This document shows, piece after piece, positions 27,492 to 36,217 of a DNA stretch of 64,000 nucleotides. The position numbers were made by a program, and so were the translations under genes. The notes below the pieces were generated by a model, which saw only the letters and a program-made list of their open reading frames with translations, made no database searches and was not told where the DNA came from. How positions within the stretch are numbered: the stretch's first letter is position 1; the number at the start of each line of letters is the position of its first letter. Source of the DNA: Janthinobacterium sp. BJB426 (GTDB taxonomy: Bacteria; Pseudomonadota; Gammaproteobacteria; Burkholderiales; Burkholderiaceae_D). The stretch spans positions 1 through 64,000 of the forward strand of contig NZ_PDZL01000003.1 in NCBI RefSeq assembly GCF_002735705.1, read 5' to 3'.

Positions 27492-28196
27492 ATGAAAGCC
27501 GAAGTTCAGCAAAACAAGATCGTCGTTCTTTCCGGCTCGGGGCTAAGCGCGGAGAGTGGACTACCGACGTTTCGCGATTCGAACGGGCTTTGGAACGAAT
27601 TTTCTTGGCATGAAGTTGCGTCGCCTGAGGGCTGGAAGGCTCGACCAGAAGCAGTGCTGGCCTTTTACAACGAGCGCCGAGCAAAGGCTTCAGAGGCTGC
27701 ACCAAACGCTGCTCATGAAGCTATTGCATCGCTTGAAGCGGCATATGACGTCGTAGTGATCACACAAAATGTAGATGAGCTGCACGAACGGGCTGGCTCT
27801 ACCAAGATAGTTCACCTCCACGGTCAACTCTCATGCGCAAGAGGTACATCGGATCGGCCTAAGCGCTATCGCATTGGTTCGGCCCCAATTCTACTGGGGC
27901 AACTTTGCGAAGACGGTACTCAGCTCCGTCCAGACATCGTATGGTTTGGTGAAAATGTTCAGCGCATTGAAGAGGCACGCCAGCACGTTGCTTCCGCGGC
28001 GAAAGTCCTTGTAGTCGGAACTTCACTATCTGTCTATCCAGCAGCTGCTCTAGTGAAGGTGGCGCGCGGGCGCGCTGAAAAGGTTCTTAACGGTTTGGAT
28101 ATCGGCAAAGTCCCATTCGGATTCAGTTTTTTACGCGGCAACGCCACAAGCATCGTTCCGAAGTTAGTCGAAAAATGGTTGGGCCAAGCTCTATAA
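27492..28196 (+). CDS. Sir2-family NAD-dependent protein deacylase, degenerate zinc site
   Basis: A 234-residue sirtuin. Seen: NAD-binding GSGLSAESG (15-23) and PTFRDSNGLW, TQNVDELHERAG (91-102), catalytic His110 in HLHG, WFGEN, and VVGTSLSVYPAA. Tyr59 and Arg62 (FYNERR) match the Tyr-x-x-Arg pair that marks class III (CobB/SIRT5-like) desuccinylases. The four zinc cysteines expected as two Cys-x2-Cys pairs are reduced to single Cys115 and Cys139, so the usual zinc ribbon cannot form. Start ATG 27492 has GTGGA upstream. It is more AT-rich than its neighbours and directly beside an IS30 element, consistent with transfer. It probably removes acyl groups from lysines using NAD, but activity of this variant is inference. 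Confidence 0.85.
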   Translation: MKAEVQQNKIVVLSGSGLSAESGLPTFRDSNGLWNEFSWHEVASPEGWKARPEAVLAFYNERRAKASEAAPNAAHEAIASLEAAYDVVVITQNVDELHERAGSTKIVHLHGQLSCARGTSDRPKRYRIGSAPILLGQLCEDGTQLRPDIVWFGENVQRIEEARQHVASAAKVLVVGTSLSVYPAAALVKVARGRAEKVLNGLDIGKVPFGFSFLRGNATSIVPKLVEKWLGQAL

Positions 28197-28441
28197 ACTT
28201 CTGCTAAAAATAGTGTTGCCAGGTCCGCTTTGGGGCGTAAGCAGACCTTCCTCAACCGCAAACCGCCAACGACAGCAAGAACACGCCCGCGCCCCAAACA
28301 AAGGCCCCCGGGCCCAGCGGGCCTGAAAAATGGCCAGGGCAAGGCGCGCGGGCGAAGACAGTACGCATGTACGGCGAGACCAAGCAACGCAGCCATGGAC
28401 ATTTTCTCAGGCCCGCGGCTCTGGCCCGCTGTTCTTAAATA
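28197..28441. other. Intergenic stretch without a supported gene
   Basis: 245 bases between the sirtuin and the convergent SRPBCC gene. Base composition returns to high GC after about 28230, marking the right edge of the AT-rich stretch. It includes GC-rich inverted segments around 28310-28330 (GGCCC/GGGCC) but no T-run terminator. No gene was identified. Confidence 0.5.
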
Positions 28442-28972
28442 TTACTGAACACGTGCCAGGTACTGGGCCAGTTGGGCAAAGGTAGCCTTGAAGCCTTCCG
28501 TCATCGACTCATGCCCTTGGACAAAAGTCTCATGCTGCTCATCGGTGGCCTTGTGCGGCGTGGACCGTAACGTCATCGTCGTCTTGCCATTCTCTTCCGT
28601 GAGCGTCATGGTATTGAACGATTCCAGCGGCCAGGTGGCGCTGACCGGGTGCTGCACCGCATTGCCCTGCCTGTCCGCAAACGACAGGATGGAAACGATG
28701 CGTTCAGGCGCTTCGATAGACTGGTAAGTGAACTTGCCCCACATCTCGTAGCCATTATCGGCGCGCATGCCGTAGTGGAAAATGCCGCCCGGCTGCAAGT
28801 CCAGCGCCAGCACGCTCAATTCGAAGCCGACAGGTCCCCACCACTGCGCCAGGCGCTCCGGCTCCACCCACGACTGGAACACCAGTTCGCGCGGCGCGTC
28901 GAAGGTTTGCGTGATGACAAAGTCGCTGCTGTCGCGGTGCTGTCCGTCCTGCTTCTGTTCTGCGGTGGTCAT
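28442..28972 (-). CDS. SRPBCC (AHSA1-like) domain protein
   Basis: A 176-residue START/Bet v1-like protein of the AHSA1 group. FVITQTFDAPRELVFQSW and ERLAQWWGPVGFE are characteristic, followed by WGKFTYQSIEAPERIV and the C-terminal helix GFKATFAQLAQYLA. Such proteins bind small hydrophobic molecules; many are of unknown function. Start ATG 28972 has AGGAGA at good spacing on the minus strand; the longer upstream frame is not supported. It is divergent from the MarR-controlled efflux operon, so it might share its control region. Confidence 0.82.
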   Translation of the reverse strand: MTTAEQKQDGQHRDSSDFVITQTFDAPRELVFQSWVEPERLAQWWGPVGFELSVLALDLQPGGIFHYGMRADNGYEMWGKFTYQSIEAPERIVSILSFADRQGNAVQHPVSATWPLESFNTMTLTEENGKTTMTLRSTPHKATDEQHETFVQGHESMTEGFKATFAQLAQYLARVQ

Positions 28973-29060
28973 GGCGCTCTCCTGATGGTGATGGACTGGC
29001 ACTAATGTACCAGCGGCGCCGATAAACGGGAAGGCCTGTACGTCGGCCAAACCAGCATGC

Positions 29061-29066
29061 TAGAAT
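29061..29066 (+). promoter_or_regulatory. Candidate -10 box of the efflux operon
   Basis: TAGAAT lies five bases upstream of the inverted repeat GTTAG-ATAC-CTAAC. No good -35 is visible, so this assignment is tentative. Confidence 0.3.
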
Positions 29067-29070
29067 ATTA

Positions 29071-29084
29071 GTTAGATACCTAAC
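29071..29084. promoter_or_regulatory. Candidate MarR operator
   Basis: Perfect inverted repeat GTTAG-ATAC-CTAAC, in an AT-rich setting 19 bases before the marR start codon. TTAG/CTAA half-sites with this spacing are typical of MarR-family operators, so the adjacent regulator probably binds here and represses its own operon. Confidence 0.55.
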
Positions 29085-29102
29085 CATTAGACGACTTACT
29101 TT

Positions 29103-29537
29103 ATGATTTCTATCGAAGAGCGCTTTTCCGCCGCGCTCCACAAGACGGCGCGCGGCTGGCGCCATGCCATCGACCGGCGCCTGAAAGACCTGGACCTGGG
29201 GCAAGCGAGCTGGATGTGCATCGCCATGATCGCCAAGTCGCCGCAGCCGCCCTCGCAAAGCGAGCTGGCCCATCAACTGGGCGTGGAAAACCCCACCATG
29301 GTGTCGATGCTGGACCGGCTCGTGAAATCGGGCTTCGTGCAGCGCCAGCCATCGGAAACGGACCGCCGCGTGAAACTCGTCGTGCTGACCGAGGCGGGCC
29401 TGCAAGTGTATGACACCGTGCGCAAGGAAGCGGATGGCTTCCGCAAGGAACTGCTGCAGGGAATTGATCCCGATCAGTTGCTGGCCGCCACCGAACTGCT
29501 GGAAGCGTTACAGGCGGCCACGGAGAAATCCGCATGA
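29103..29537 (+). CDS. MarR-family transcriptional regulator
   Basis: A 144-residue winged-helix regulator. The recognition region is SQSELAHQLGVENPTMVSML, followed by the wing FVQRQPSETDRRVKLVVLTEAG with the conserved DxR. It is first gene of an efflux operon; its stop overlaps the emrB-like start as ATGA. By analogy with EmrR it should repress the pump genes and release DNA when it binds a toxic ligand. The inverted repeat just upstream is the likely operator. Confidence 0.9.
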   Translation: MISIEERFSAALHKTARGWRHAIDRRLKDLDLGQASWMCIAMIAKSPQPPSQSELAHQLGVENPTMVSMLDRLVKSGFVQRQPSETDRRVKLVVLTEAGLQVYDTVRKEADGFRKELLQGIDPDQLLAATELLEALQAATEKSA

Positions 29538-31108
29538 GTTCGGCCACAGCCAGCGCCACACCGGCGCTGCCCGCTTCACAAGACCCCACCCTGAACCGGC
29601 GCATGATCACGATTTCGATCATGCTCGCCACCATCATCCAGGCGCTCGACGGCACCATCGCCAACGTCGCCCTGCCCCACATGCAGGGCAGCCTGTCCGC
29701 CTCGCAAGACCAGATCACCTGGGTACTGACCTCCTTCATCGTTGCCGCCGCCATCGCCACGCCCCTGACGGGCTGGCTGTGCGACCGCTTCGGCCAGAAG
29801 AACACCTTTCTCGTGTCTGTTGCCGGCTTCACGCTCGCGTCCGTGCTGTGCGGCCTGTCCGGCACCCTGTCCGAGATCGTCGCGGCCCGTTTGCTGCAAG
29901 GCGTATTCGGCGCGGCGCTGGTGCCGCTGTCGCAGGCAGTCTTGCTCGACATCAATCCGCGCGAGAAACATGGCTCGGCCATGGCCATCTGGGGCATGGG
30001 CGTGATGATCGGCCCCATCCTGGGACCGACACTGGGCGGCTGGCTGACGGACAGCTACAGCTGGCGCTGGGTCTTCTTCATCAACATCCCCATCGGCGCC
30101 ATGGCCTTCTATGGCATCTGGCGCTACATCCGCAAGGACCCGCCGAACCGCCGCATGAACTTCGACATGTTCGGCTTTGCGACGCTCAGCCTGTCGATCG
30201 GCGCGCTGCAGATGCTGCTGGACCGGGGCGAGCAGAACGACTGGTTTTCTTCCACCGAAACGTGGATCGAGGCCATCGTGCTGGCCATGAGCTTGTGCTA
30301 CTTCATCGCCCACACGGCCCTGCGCCCGGCCGGCAAGTCCTTCCTCGACTACCGCCTGTTGAAAAACTCGAACTATGTGAGCGGCTTGCTGTTCATCTTC
30401 ATCGTCGGCATGGTGCTGTTCGCCACGCGTGCGCTAACGCCGTCGATGCTGCAAGGCTTGATGAATTACCCGGCGGCTATCGCAGGCCTGGTGACGGCAC
30501 CCAGCGGCCTGGGCACGATGCTGGCCATGCTGATCGTCGGCAGGCTGACGGGCAAGATCGATACGCGCATCCTGCTGGGCGTGGGCTTTTCCATCACGGC
30601 GTTCTCGCTGTGGCAGATGGCCAATTTCACCTTGGATCTGGTGCCGAAAACGGTCGTGTGGAACGGCATCATCCAGGGCATCGGCCTGGGCCTCGTCTTC
30701 GTGCCCCTGAGCGCGGCCACGTTTGCCACCCTGTCGCCGCAGATGCGGGCGGAAGGCACGGCGATCTACAGCCTGGTGCGCAATATCGGCAGCAGCATCG
30801 GCATTGCGCTCGTACAAACCTTGTTGGTGCGCAATACGCAGATCGCCCATGCGTCCCTGACGGAGCACATCACTATCGCCAATCCGGCCCTGCATGACCC
30901 CGGCATTGCCCAGATGTTCGACCTGGGTACGAGCACGGGCATGGCGGCGCTGAATGGCGAAATCACACGGCAGGCGTCGATGATCGCCTACCTCGACGAC
31001 TTCTGGCTGATGATGTGGCTGACCATCCTCGTGCTGCCGCTCTTGCTCCTGATCAAACCACCGAAGAAGAATGCGCCTGTCGTGGTCGACCACGCGGCCA
31101 TGGAATAA
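29534..31108 (+). CDS. emrB: EmrB-like DHA2-family drug efflux transporter
   Basis: A 524-residue 14-helix MFS transporter of the DHA2 group. It shows LDGTIANVALPHMQGSL in helix one (the DHA2 motif LDxTIVNVALP), GWLCDRFGQKNTF in the loop 2-3, and GPTLGGWLTDSYSWRWVFFINIP, the antiporter motif C. In the inner membrane it would exchange protons for hydrophobic toxic compounds. Together with the EmrA-like adaptor and outer-membrane factor downstream it should form a tripartite pump spanning both membranes. Translationally coupled to marR; the next gene follows after 5 bases. Confidence 0.92.
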   Translation: MSSATASATPALPASQDPTLNRRMITISIMLATIIQALDGTIANVALPHMQGSLSASQDQITWVLTSFIVAAAIATPLTGWLCDRFGQKNTFLVSVAGFTLASVLCGLSGTLSEIVAARLLQGVFGAALVPLSQAVLLDINPREKHGSAMAIWGMGVMIGPILGPTLGGWLTDSYSWRWVFFINIPIGAMAFYGIWRYIRKDPPNRRMNFDMFGFATLSLSIGALQMLLDRGEQNDWFSSTETWIEAIVLAMSLCYFIAHTALRPAGKSFLDYRLLKNSNYVSGLLFIFIVGMVLFATRALTPSMLQGLMNYPAAIAGLVTAPSGLGTMLAMLIVGRLTGKIDTRILLGVGFSITAFSLWQMANFTLDLVPKTVVWNGIIQGIGLGLVFVPLSAATFATLSPQMRAEGTAIYSLVRNIGSSIGIALVQTLLVRNTQIAHASLTEHITIANPALHDPGIAQMFDLGTSTGMAALNGEITRQASMIAYLDDFWLMMWLTILVLPLLLLIKPPKKNAPVVVDHAAME

Positions 31109-31113
31109 CCCTC

Positions 31114-32559
31114 ATGCACACACCTATGAAACTCTCCCTGCGCATATTGGCGCTCAGCTTGTCGCTGGCCGGCTGCGCCAGCATCCCGCCCGACACGCAA
31201 CAGTTGCCGCAACAAGACCTGGCCACGATACAGCTGGCGGCCGACATCCACCTGGCCAGCGAAGGCTGGCCCGCCGCACAATGGTGGCACCAGTTCCAGG
31301 ACGCTCAGCTGGACCAGCTGATTGAAAACGCCCTGTCCGCCAGCCCCAGCCTGGACGTGGCGAATGCCCGCATCGGCTCGGCCCTGTCCGCGTTTGACGC
31401 GCAGCATGCGCAGCGCGGCCCCAGGATCGACCTGGGCGCCAATGCCAGCCGCCAGCGCTATTCGGGCAATGGCCTGATGCCGGCCCCCATCGGCGGCAAT
31501 TACTACAATGAAATCACCGTGGGCGCGCAAGCCCATTACGACCTCGATTGGTGGGGCAAGCACAAGGCGCAGATCGCGGCCAGCCTGGGCGAAGTCAACG
31601 CCCGCCGTGCCGAATACGCGATGGCGGAACAAATGCTGGCCGCCGAGATCGCCCGCCACTACTTCAGCATGCAAAACGGCTGGGCCCGCATGGACAACCT
31701 GCATGCGCTGGTCAAATTGCAGCAGCAACTGGTGCTCGACAAGGAAAAGCGCATCGCCAACGGCCTCGGCGTCAGCGACGACCACCTGTCCGCACAAACG
31801 CGTTTGAGCCTGCTGCAGCAGCAGATTGCCTTGCTGGAAACGCAGATCGTCACGGAACGCGAAGCCTTGCGCGCGCTCCTCGGCGCCGACAGCACGGCCC
31901 TGGCGACACTGCAGCCGAAGCAGGCCCAGCCATTGCCGCACGCCCTGCCCGGCAAGCTGGGCATGGAATTGCTGGCGCGCCGGCCCGACTTGCAGGCGGC
32001 GCGCTGGCGAGTCCAGGCGGCCATGAGCAACATCGAGGCGGCGCAGGCATCGTTCTACCCCGATATCGACCTGGGTGCCTCGTTCGGCCTCGATGCGATC
32101 AAGCTGGGCAAGCTGCTGCAGTCCGGCAGCCGCACCCTGTTCATCGGCCCGGCCCTGTCCTTGCCCCTGTTTGACAGCGGCCGCCTGCAGGCGCAGCTCG
32201 GTGGCGCGCGCAGCGAACGCAACGAACTGATCGCCGATTACAACCAGAATGTCTTCAACGTCGTGCGCGACGTGGCGCAGGCCGGCGCCAGGGTGCAAGG
32301 CGTGGAAAACCAGCTGCGCCTGCAGCAGGAAAACCTGCGCGCCAGCGAAGCGCAATTGCGCAATGCGAATGCGCGACTCAAGCAAGGTCTGGCCGACCGC
32401 GCCACGCAACTGAATGCGGAAATGACCGTGCGCGGCCAGGTGGACCTGGGCATGCAGCTGCAAAACCAGCGCCAGAACGCGGAAATCAGCCTGAGCGTGG
32501 CGCTGGGCGGCGGCTACCGGGGCAGCAGCGATTTCGCCGACAGCGCCAGCAAACAATAA
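31114..32559 (+). CDS. NodT-family outer-membrane efflux lipoprotein
   Basis: A 481-residue TolC-like outer-membrane factor of the NodT/OprM type. The lipoprotein signal ends LSLSLAGC, so the mature Cys would be acylated. Two OEP repeats of long helices follow (QLDQLIENALSASPSLDVANARI; LLARRPDLQAARWRVQAAMSNIEAAQASFYPDI, quoted as landmarks RRPDLQAARW and ASFYPDI). It forms the trimeric exit duct of the pump. Start ATG 31114 or the internal ATG 31126 both precede the signal. It lies between the transporter and adaptor genes, which is common for this operon type in Burkholderiales. Confidence 0.9.
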   Translation: MHTPMKLSLRILALSLSLAGCASIPPDTQQLPQQDLATIQLAADIHLASEGWPAAQWWHQFQDAQLDQLIENALSASPSLDVANARIGSALSAFDAQHAQRGPRIDLGANASRQRYSGNGLMPAPIGGNYYNEITVGAQAHYDLDWWGKHKAQIAASLGEVNARRAEYAMAEQMLAAEIARHYFSMQNGWARMDNLHALVKLQQQLVLDKEKRIANGLGVSDDHLSAQTRLSLLQQQIALLETQIVTEREALRALLGADSTALATLQPKQAQPLPHALPGKLGMELLARRPDLQAARWRVQAAMSNIEAAQASFYPDIDLGASFGLDAIKLGKLLQSGSRTLFIGPALSLPLFDSGRLQAQLGGARSERNELIADYNQNVFNVVRDVAQAGARVQGVENQLRLQQENLRASEAQLRNANARLKQGLADRATQLNAEMTVRGQVDLGMQLQNQRQNAEISLSVALGGGYRGSSDFADSASKQ

Positions 32560-32580
32560 CCATCGATTACGGAACACATC

Positions 32581-33750
32581 ATGAGCAGCGATACCACAGC
32601 AACGACCACCCCCACCGAACAGCCGGGCAAGCGCAAGGCCGTCCTCATCGCCATCACGGCCGCCTTCCTCGTCGCGGGCGCCGCCTGGGGCGCGTATTAC
32701 CAGCTGGTGCTGGCCAAGGAAGAAGTCACGGACAACGCCTACGTGGGCGGCAACCTGGTCACCCTGTCCGCGCAAGTGACGGGCAATGTCGACGCCATCC
32801 GCGCCGACGAGACGCAGATGGTCAAGGCGGGCGCGCCGCTGATCACCCTGAACGCCATCGATGCGGACCTGGCCCTGAGCCAGGCGCAGGCGCGACTGGG
32901 CAACGTCGTGCGTCAGGAGCGCGAACGCTATGCGAACGTGGCACAGTACGACGCCGTCATCGAGCAGCGCCGGCTGGCCCTGGCCACGGCGCAAGGCAAC
33001 CTTTCTCGGCGCGCGCCGCTGGCGGCGGACCAGACGATCTCGGGCGAAGACCTGGCCCATGCGAAACAGGCCGTCGACGATGCGAAAGCGGCGTTGACGG
33101 TGGCGCAGCGCCAGGCCGAGTCGACCAAATCGGGCGTGGCTGGCGTGAACCTGGCCAGTCATCCGGCCGTGCTGTCGGCCAGGGGTGACGTGCTGCAAGC
33201 GTGGCTGACCGTGCGCCGCAACGCCGTCGTTGCGCCCGTCTCGGGCTATGTCGCCAAGCGCAGCGTGCAACTGGGCACGCACGTAACGCCGGGCACGCCC
33301 CTGATGTCCATCGTGCCGCTCGATCAATTATGGGTCGATGCGAACTTCAAGGAGTCCGAATTGCGCAATATCCGTGTTGGCCAGGCGGCGACCATCGAAA
33401 CGGATTTATATGGCAGCAAGGTGGTGTACCACGGCAAGGTGCTGGGCATGTCGGCCGGCACGGGCAGCGCATTTTCCCTGCTGCCGGCGCAAAACGCCAC
33501 GGGCAACTGGATCAAGGTGGTACAGCGCGTACCCGTGCGCATCACGCTCGATCCGAAGGAACTGGCCGCCCACCCGCTGCGCATCGGTCTGTCGACCACG
33601 GTGACGGTGGACACGAGCCATGGCGAAGGCGCGACCCTGGACCAGCCGATGGTAGCCAGCACTGTCTACACGACCCAGGCCCTGAGCCAGCCGGTGGACG
33701 AGGCGGAGAAGATGGCCGATGCCATCATTGCGCAGAATCTTGCACGTTAA
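32581..33750 (+). CDS. emrA: EmrA-like HlyD-family membrane fusion protein
   Basis: A 389-residue periplasmic adaptor. There is one N-terminal membrane helix (AVLIAITAAFLVAGAAWGAYY), then EEVTDNAYVGGNLVTLSAQVTG, the classical EmrA lipoyl-domain entry, a coiled-coil hairpin about 90-190, and a beta-barrel with VVAPVSGYVAKRSVQLGTHVTPGTPL. It links the EmrB-like pump to the outer-membrane factor. It is the last gene of the operon; a hairpin follows 18 bases after the stop. Confidence 0.92.
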   Translation: MSSDTTATTTPTEQPGKRKAVLIAITAAFLVAGAAWGAYYQLVLAKEEVTDNAYVGGNLVTLSAQVTGNVDAIRADETQMVKAGAPLITLNAIDADLALSQAQARLGNVVRQERERYANVAQYDAVIEQRRLALATAQGNLSRRAPLAADQTISGEDLAHAKQAVDDAKAALTVAQRQAESTKSGVAGVNLASHPAVLSARGDVLQAWLTVRRNAVVAPVSGYVAKRSVQLGTHVTPGTPLMSIVPLDQLWVDANFKESELRNIRVGQAATIETDLYGSKVVYHGKVLGMSAGTGSAFSLLPAQNATGNWIKVVQRVPVRITLDPKELAAHPLRIGLSTTVTVDTSHGEGATLDQPMVASTVYTTQALSQPVDEAEKMADAIIAQNLAR

Positions 33751-33768
33751 ACCCAACAGCAAGGAATG

Positions 33769-33794
33769 GGGGCGTACCCTGAGGGTACGACCCC
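33769..33794. terminator. Intergenic hairpin between emrA and fusA (convergent)
   Basis: CGTACCC-TGA-GGGTACG, extended by GGGG/CCCC with one bulged A. It has no T-run, so it is either a terminator helped by Rho or a dispersed repeat. It resembles the hairpin near 57459 in the way a bulged A interrupts the right arm. Confidence 0.5.
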
Positions 33795-33822
33795 GGCCTC
33801 TGCTTTGCGGGTTTGATCCAGT

Positions 33823-35931
33823 TTACTTGGCTTTGCCCGCCGCGGCCACCTGGTCGAGTATATGCTTGGGCACGGCCGCATAGTGCTTGAATTCCATCGT
33901 GTAGGTGGCGCGGCCCTGGGTCAGCGAACGCAGCGTTGTCGAGTAACCGAACATTTCCGCCAGCGGCACCAGGGCCTTGACGATGCGTCCCGCGCCACCG
34001 GGAATATCGTCGACACCCTGCACCATGCCGCGCCGGGCCGTCAAGTCGCCCATGACGTTGCCCATGAACTCTTCCGGCGTTTCCGCCTCCACCTGCATCA
34101 TCGGTTCCAGCAGCACGGGTGACGCTTTGCGCATGCCATCCTTGAAGGCGATGGAGCCGGCCATGCGGAACGCGTTTTCGTTCGAATCAACGTCGTGGTA
34201 GGAACCGAACGTCAAGGTGGCCTTGACGTCGACGACCGGGTAGCCGGCCAGCACGCCCGCCTTCAGTGTTTCGACGATGCCCTTGTCGACGGCCGGAATG
34301 AATTCGCGCGGCACCACGCCGCCCTTGATGGCGTCGACGAACTGGTAGCCTGTGCCTGGCGGCAAGGGTTCGAGTTTGAGCACCACGTGGCCGTACTGGC
34401 CCCGTCCGCCCGATTGCTTGACGAACTTGCCCTCCACGTCTTCCACAGCGCGCGTGATGGTTTCGCGGTACGCCACCTGCGGCTTGCCCACATTGGCTTC
34501 CACGCCGAATTCGCGCCGCATGCGGTCGACCAGGATTTCCAGGTGCAGCTCGCCCATGCCCGACATGATGGTCTGGCCCGATTCCTCGTCCGTATGCACC
34601 CTGAACGACGGGTCTTCCTGCGCCAGACGGTTCAGGGCGATGCCCATCTTTTCCTGGTCAGGCTTGGTCTTTGGTTCGACCGCCTGCGAGATCACGGGTT
34701 CCGGGAAAATCATCTTTTCCAGCACGATGATGTGGTCGATGGCGCACAGGGTGTCACCCGTGGTGACGGCTTTCAGGCCCACGGCGGCGGCGATGTCGCC
34801 CGCATACACTTCCTTGATTTCCTTGCGCTCGTTCGCATGCATCTGCAGGATGCGCCCCAGCCGCTCGCGCGCGCTCTTGGTGGGGTTGTAGACCATGTCG
34901 CCCGAGTTCACCACGCCCGAATACACGCGGAAGAACGTCAGCTGCCCCACGAACGGGTCCGTCATGATCTTGAAGGCCAGCGCGGAAAAGTATTCCTCAT
35001 CCGTGGGATGCCGCTCCACCTCGTTGTCGTGCTCGTCGTGCCCCATGATGGGCGGCACTTCCATCGGTGACGGCAAGTATTCAATGACGGCATCGAGCAT
35101 CGCCTGCACGCCCTTGTTCTTGAAGGCACTGCCACACAACATGGGCACGATCTCGTTGCGGATGGTGCGCGCGCGCAAGGCCTGTTTCAGCTCCGCTTCC
35201 GTAAACGTGTCGCCATTCAGGTAGCGTTCCGTCATGTCCAGCGTGGCTTCGGCCGCGTGCTCGACCATGTGGTCATGCCACTCCTGCGCCTGCGGCAGCA
35301 GCTCGGCGGGAATCTCGCCATAGCTGAACTGCACGCCCTGGCTGGCGTCATCCCAGGTGATGGCGCGCATTTTCAACAGGTCGATCACGCCCGTGAAATG
35401 CTCTTCCGCGCCGATGGGCAGCTGGATGGGCACGGCCACGCCCTTCAGGCGCTCGGCGATCTGCTTGCGCACGCGCAAGAAATCCGCGCCCACGCGATCC
35501 ATCTTGTTGATGAAGGCGATGCGCGGCACATGGTATTTATTGGCTTGCCGCCAGACGGTTTCCGATTGCGGCTGCACGCCGCCGACGGCATCGTAGACCA
35601 TCACGGCGCCGTCGAGCACGCGCATCGAGCGCTCCACCTCAATCGTGAAATCCACGTGGCCGGGCGTATCGATGATGTTGATCCGGTGTTCGGGGAAGTT
35701 GCCGGCCATGCCTTTCCAGAACGCCGTGGTGGCGGCCGAGGTGATGGTGATGCCCCGTTCCTGCTCCTGCTCCATCCAGTCCATGGTGGCAGCGCCATTG
35801 TGCACTTCGCCGATCTTGTGATTGACCCCCGTATAAAACAGGATGCGCTCGGTGGTGGTGGTCTTGCCGGCGTCGATATGGGCGCTGATGCCAATGTTGC
35901 GGTAGCGCTCGATAGGTGTTTTGCGGGTCAT
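33823..35931 (-). CDS. fusA: Translation elongation factor G
   Basis: A 702-residue EF-G. G-domain motifs: [15 protein letters not shown] (P-loop), [19 protein letters not shown] and NKMD. Domains II-V follow in normal order ([41 protein letters not shown]). The start is ATG 35931 ([14 protein letters not shown]), because GGAG lies six to nine bases upstream; an earlier ATG at 35943 is in frame. EF-G moves tRNAs and mRNA through the ribosome using GTP. This copy stands alone and is not beside rpsL, rpsG or tuf, so it may be a second EF-G gene; many beta-proteobacteria carry two. Divergent from pldA. Confidence 0.93.
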   Translation of the reverse strand: MTRKTPIERYRNIGISAHIDAGKTTTTERILFYTGVNHKIGEVHNGAATMDWMEQEQERGITITSAATTAFWKGMAGNFPEHRINIIDTPGHVDFTIEVERSMRVLDGAVMVYDAVGGVQPQSETVWRQANKYHVPRIAFINKMDRVGADFLRVRKQIAERLKGVAVPIQLPIGAEEHFTGVIDLLKMRAITWDDASQGVQFSYGEIPAELLPQAQEWHDHMVEHAAEATLDMTERYLNGDTFTEAELKQALRARTIRNEIVPMLCGSAFKNKGVQAMLDAVIEYLPSPMEVPPIMGHDEHDNEVERHPTDEEYFSALAFKIMTDPFVGQLTFFRVYSGVVNSGDMVYNPTKSARERLGRILQMHANERKEIKEVYAGDIAAAVGLKAVTTGDTLCAIDHIIVLEKMIFPEPVISQAVEPKTKPDQEKMGIALNRLAQEDPSFRVHTDEESGQTIMSGMGELHLEILVDRMRREFGVEANVGKPQVAYRETITRAVEDVEGKFVKQSGGRGQYGHVVLKLEPLPPGTGYQFVDAIKGGVVPREFIPAVDKGIVETLKAGVLAGYPVVDVKATLTFGSYHDVDSNENAFRMAGSIAFKDGMRKASPVLLEPMMQVEAETPEEFMGNVMGDLTARRGMVQGVDDIPGGAGRIVKALVPLAEMFGYSTTLRSLTQGRATYTMEFKHYAAVPKHILDQVAAAGKAK

Positions 35932-36090
35932 CACAATCTCCATGGCTAGCCCCGGCCTCACTGGGTTTGCGCCGGTTTTCCAGTGTAGCAGACATCGATT
36001 TGGGCGGTACGGCAGCAGGCTGTTTACCAAGCGCACAACACTGTCCTCCGCGCGCACGTCAGGGACGCTGGGGGAAATGTGCGATTCAGC

Positions 36091-36096
36091 TATACT
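36091..36096 (+). promoter_or_regulatory. Candidate -10 box upstream of pldA
   Basis: TATACT in the AT-rich spacer between divergent fusA and pldA, ten bases before the inverted repeat ATTAATC/GATTAAT. No convincing -35 was found. Confidence 0.3.
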
Positions 36097-36105
36097 TTCA
36101 ACTCT

Positions 36106-36126
36106 ATTAATCTAACAAAGATTAAT
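36106..36126. promoter_or_regulatory. Candidate operator in the fusA-pldA spacer
   Basis: Perfect inverted repeat ATTAATC-TAACAAA-GATTAAT, 91 bases before the pldA start and immediately downstream of a possible -10 box. Position and symmetry suggest a regulator site; its protein is unknown. Confidence 0.35.
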
Positions 36127-36217
36127 CAGGATCAAGACGCACGGTGATTTATCGTGCAAGGCGACGCCGCCGGCATGCAGCCCAGGTGCGCACCGAACGA
36201 CATGCCCCACTCAGCCT

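Noticed and set aside
27492-28196. The sirtuin as part of a known Sir2-based phage-defence system
   Set aside because: It is a stand-alone, CobB-sized protein with no adjacent helicase, SLOG, TIR, Argonaute or DUF partner typical of those systems.
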